Of a stretch of 64,000 nucleotides of DNA, positions 61,746 through 64,000 are shown piece by piece. Position numbers and translations under genes: made by a program. This DNA is from an uncultured Eubacterium sp. Lineage in GTDB: Bacteria > Bacillota > Clostridia > Lachnospirales > Lachnospiraceae. The notes beneath the pieces were generated by a model. It saw only the letters and a list, made by a program, of their open reading frames with translations, did no database searches and had not been told where the DNA came from. The DNA lies in contig CAJTRZ010000003.1 in assembly GCA_910578975.1 (NCBI GenBank), forward strand, positions 76,580-140,579, given 5' to 3'. Each line of letters opens with the position of its first letter. The first letter of the stretch is position 1.

Positions 61746-63833
61746 TTACTTTTCTACTTCATTTGCTACGCATTTTATTGTTGTAAATCCATTAACATTA
61801 AATGTCATGTTAGTTATAAATGAATAAAATGTTTTTCCATTTATATCAGATAATGCAACTATATCTCCCACATCAAATATAGGTGTGCCTGCAACATCAC
61901 ATTCGAATATTAAAAAAGGAAAACTGATTTTGTTTAATACATTCTGTGCTACTAATTTAGCTCCCTCTTCTTGATTTTCTAATTCTGCCGGATAATTCAA
62001 TGTAGAAACATCTAACATATAAGAAGTAGTTCCTACTGTATTTTCAACATTGTTTTCCTCTATTTTTCCATATACCTTATATGTTGTACTTACCATACTG
62101 TATAACTTGTACGATATTGTTAAATTCTGATACCATAGTGTGTAAACGACTTTCTTTGTCTTACTATCTGTATTCGGAATAGAAATGGAAAAATATTTTG
62201 TGTCCTTGGTTAATGGTATATGCGTTGCTTTTGTAACCCTGTGTGTCGATATAATATCTGATGCATTATTGCTTTTCAGCAATGCCACATTTACATACGA
62301 ACTATTTGTAAATGAATTAATAGTTAATTCCGTCCATTTACCAACCGCAATGATACTTCCGTTATTCGTTCCAGAGTAACTAATTGACTTTTTATCATTA
62401 TTACCCTTTGTAAATGCAATCTCTTTTCTGTCTTTTATAACAATCTCGCTATTTACATTTGCTGATACTTTTTCATATAACTGAGTGTTCCCAGCATATG
62501 GATATAAGTGGGCTGTAATACTGCTATAACTCCTTCCAAGCCTGTCAGTTATTCCGGTAACCGTTAGTCTGTTATAATTACGGTTTGTAACCACATTGCT
62601 CATATTAGGTGTACTTAATCTAACGCTCCCATTACTTTGGGCAGCTGCTGAACGAATACTAAACTTTTTAGCATGGAAATTATTATTATACATATCCACA
62701 GCCACATTCTTATTTACTAAAAATTCTGCCTTAACTACATTTCCATTTTCGTCATAAAGAGTAACATATATGTTATTTGCCCCTTTATTATCTATTCCTG
62801 TAAATGTAAGATACTTATAAAATTCCCCTAACTCTACCAAACTACTTTTGTTGGGTGCTATAACTGTTAAATCTCCTGTCACACTCTCATTTTGATTTAC
62901 AGAAGTTCCACTATAGCCATATTTAATTCCTGTCGGCTTGGTATAATCTGTGTTGTGTGTAAAATTAAATATCGTTGCCCCGGGCACATGAATAATCTTT
63001 TTCAGATTATCAAAGGATGGTACACTTACTTCCGGATTCTCTTCGTCTGTAAAATAACCACCATCTAACTTGTCACTGGATATATAAACATTGTCATTAT
63101 CATCAAACACACCACCCCAATATCCTGCACTTATTTCATTTGTCAGAGTATCCATTGAATAAGTTGTTGTATTAAGATTTCCATTAATGTCAATGTAAAT
63201 ATACCCTCCGGCAAAATAAGCCATAACCTCTAATATCTGAACGCATGTAGTTACATTTTCATTCATCTTATATAATCCATCTGATGAAAATAAAAACTTT
63301 GCGCTGTCATTTATAGCCTCATAACTTATTAACTCTAAATCAAGAGCATTACTAACAATCTCTACTACCTGCCTTGCTGTCAATATATTATGTGTGGTTG
63401 TGAATTTGCTCCATGCCGGTCTTATATAGCCTGCATACATTCTTGCCAGATTTAAAGTAATATAATTTCCTGTTACTTCTGTTGTAAGAATCGTCCAATT
63501 TCCCAAATCAAAAGTTTCTGTTACAATCTCACCATTATTTTCAACGTCACAACTAACTTTACAGCTCACACCTGCATTTATGAAATTTACTCCATCATAA
63601 ATATAATTGTTATTAATAATTTCAAGCTGCAATGTATCAATTACTACTTTTCCGATTAAAAAACCATTCTCATCACCACCACTTGAGAATATATTGTTTG
63701 TCAAACTGATATGTTCTTCCGGTACATGAATAACATCACCCCCTGCTGGATAAATGTACAGTTCACTGATATAATATTTATCAAGTGTCCCCTCATTATA
63801 AGATTTTAAGAAAAAATCACTTACCTGTTTCAT
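61746..63833 (-). CDS. Phage tail/baseplate protein
   Basis: This protein of 695 aa is beta-rich. The N-terminal half (VSDFFLKSYNEGTLDKYY, FDLGNWTILTTEV, ILTARQVVEIVSNALDLEL) resembles hub-type tail proteins that sit between distal tail protein and fibres. The centre has repeats of carbohydrate-binding-like strands, and the end has the hub pattern FDVGDIVALSDINGKTFYSFITNMTF. The exact role (hub, spike or baseplate ring) is not clear. Confidence 0.72.
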   Translation of the reverse strand: MKQVSDFFLKSYNEGTLDKYYISELYIYPAGGDVIHVPEEHISLTNNIFSSGGDENGFLIGKVVIDTLQLEIINNNYIYDGVNFINAGVSCKVSCDVENNGEIVTETFDLGNWTILTTEVTGNYITLNLARMYAGYIRPAWSKFTTTHNILTARQVVEIVSNALDLELISYEAINDSAKFLFSSDGLYKMNENVTTCVQILEVMAYFAGGYIYIDINGNLNTTTYSMDTLTNEISAGYWGGVFDDNDNVYISSDKLDGGYFTDEENPEVSVPSFDNLKKIIHVPGATIFNFTHNTDYTKPTGIKYGYSGTSVNQNESVTGDLTVIAPNKSSLVELGEFYKYLTFTGIDNKGANNIYVTLYDENGNVVKAEFLVNKNVAVDMYNNNFHAKKFSIRSAAAQSNGSVRLSTPNMSNVVTNRNYNRLTVTGITDRLGRSYSSITAHLYPYAGNTQLYEKVSANVNSEIVIKDRKEIAFTKGNNDKKSISYSGTNNGSIIAVGKWTELTINSFTNSSYVNVALLKSNNASDIISTHRVTKATHIPLTKDTKYFSISIPNTDSKTKKVVYTLWYQNLTISYKLYSMVSTTYKVYGKIEENNVENTVGTTSYMLDVSTLNYPAELENQEEGAKLVAQNVLNKISFPFLIFECDVAGTPIFDVGDIVALSDINGKTFYSFITNMTFNVNGFTTIKCVANEVEK

Positions 63834-63841
63834 ATTTACTC

Positions 63842-64000
63842 CTATATCGGCTTTACTCCTGTTAACTGAAATGATAACCCTTGAAGTCTTTCTTCTCCCT
63901 TCTTTAAGGTTTTAATAGTTATGTTTCCCTGTCCTACATAAAACTCATCACTTCTCCACTCACCATAATAAGGACTGAAATGCCACATCTTAAACTTTTT
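63842..64000 (-). CDS. Phage tail protein, C-terminal fragment
   Basis: Only the last 52 codons lie in the window. The readable part (MWHFSPYYGEWRSDEFYVGQGN, shown in part as FSPYYGEWRSDEFYV, then LKEGEERLQGLSFQLTGVKPI) has the strand pattern of short tail proteins such as the DUF6711 group. It runs off the right edge, in line with the tail genes downstream on the same strand. Confidence 0.65.
   Translation of the reverse strand, partial: KKFKMWHFSPYYGEWRSDEFYVGQGNITIKTLKKGEERLQGLSFQLTGVKPI

Larger units (their letters stand above)
57700..64000 (-). mobile_element. Left end of a prophage (late genes; continues beyond the window)
   Basis: A run of minus-strand genes from the right edge reads tail protein, baseplate-like protein, tail fibre, two small proteins, holin and amidase, the usual late order of siphovirus-type prophages in Firmicutes. 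A cargo operon lies outside the lysis genes at the end. I could not find the attachment site or an integrase here; the border is placed near the duplicated terminator and is approximate. Confidence 0.75.

Overview
The window looks like a low-GC, spore-forming Firmicute of class Clostridia, most likely family Lachnospiraceae. The signs are a SCIFF (ranthipeptide) precursor with its radical-SAM maturase, a GerW/YtfJ sporulation protein, a T-box in front of thrS, the rpmB-asp23-fakA block, a MetH split from its reactivation domain, and strong AGGAGG ribosome sites throughout. No species can be named from the sequence alone. Most genes lie on the minus strand.

Layout. 1-4.5 kb: the start of recJ, then secDF, the SCIFF maturase scfB, the 46-residue SCIFF peptide scfA and a small TIGR04086-like membrane protein. 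4.6-8.9 kb: a CorC/HlyC-type CBS protein, pyrBI, a purine nucleoside phosphorylase and the RNase P RNA. 8.9-14.1 kb: a TGS/uridine-kinase-like protein, trmK, dnaG and dgt, with no rpoD between dnaG and trmK. 14.2-19.3 kb: two tRNA-Leu genes with a tRNA fragment between them, infC (ATT start)-rpmI-rplT behind an attenuator leader, a DUF1540 protein, and thrS behind a T-box. 19.5-26.7 kb: a CAP/Ig-like secreted protein, a membrane-anchored trigger-factor-like protein, guaB, a small membrane protein, fakA, asp23 and rpmB. 26.8-37.9 kb: metH, its separate activation protein, metF, a newly called 46-aa membrane protein, gerW, a DUF2953 protein, two unknowns, a lysA-like decarboxylase, malQ and a rhomboid-like protein with no visible protease motif. 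38.2-42.4 kb: a 1413-aa activase/dehydratase-type protein. 42.5-50 kb: a six-gene sulfur operon, cysD-cysNC-arylsulfate sulfotransferase-ssuA-ssuB-ssuC. 50.1-56.3 kb: a small protein, an AlkD-like protein, ung, a lipid kinase, hisF, hisH and a two-component system. 56.3-57.2 kb: a non-coding stretch with three exact-length 74-bp tandem repeats. About 57.7-64 kb: the left end of a prophage, with tail, tail fibre, holin and endolysin, plus a three-gene cargo operon.

Two observations stand out. First, the prophage cargo operon encodes a GNAT acetyltransferase, a very acidic 143-aa protein and a SecB-family chaperone, under its own promoter. SecB is not expected in Firmicutes, and the arrangement resembles toxin-antitoxin-chaperone (TAC) modules, with no recognisable classical antitoxin. 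Second, a family of structured 121-129 nt elements occurs at least three times (infC leader, thrS leader, rpmB/asp23 gap). The closing stems differ in sequence but still pair, and the 3' halves are conserved. A likely fragment of a fourth copy sits beside the tRNA remnant.

Several start codons were moved from the longest reading frame to the codon behind the best ribosome site, including GTG starts for guaB and the trigger-factor-like gene and the ATT start of infC. Family assignments come from motifs read by eye; no database search was possible.
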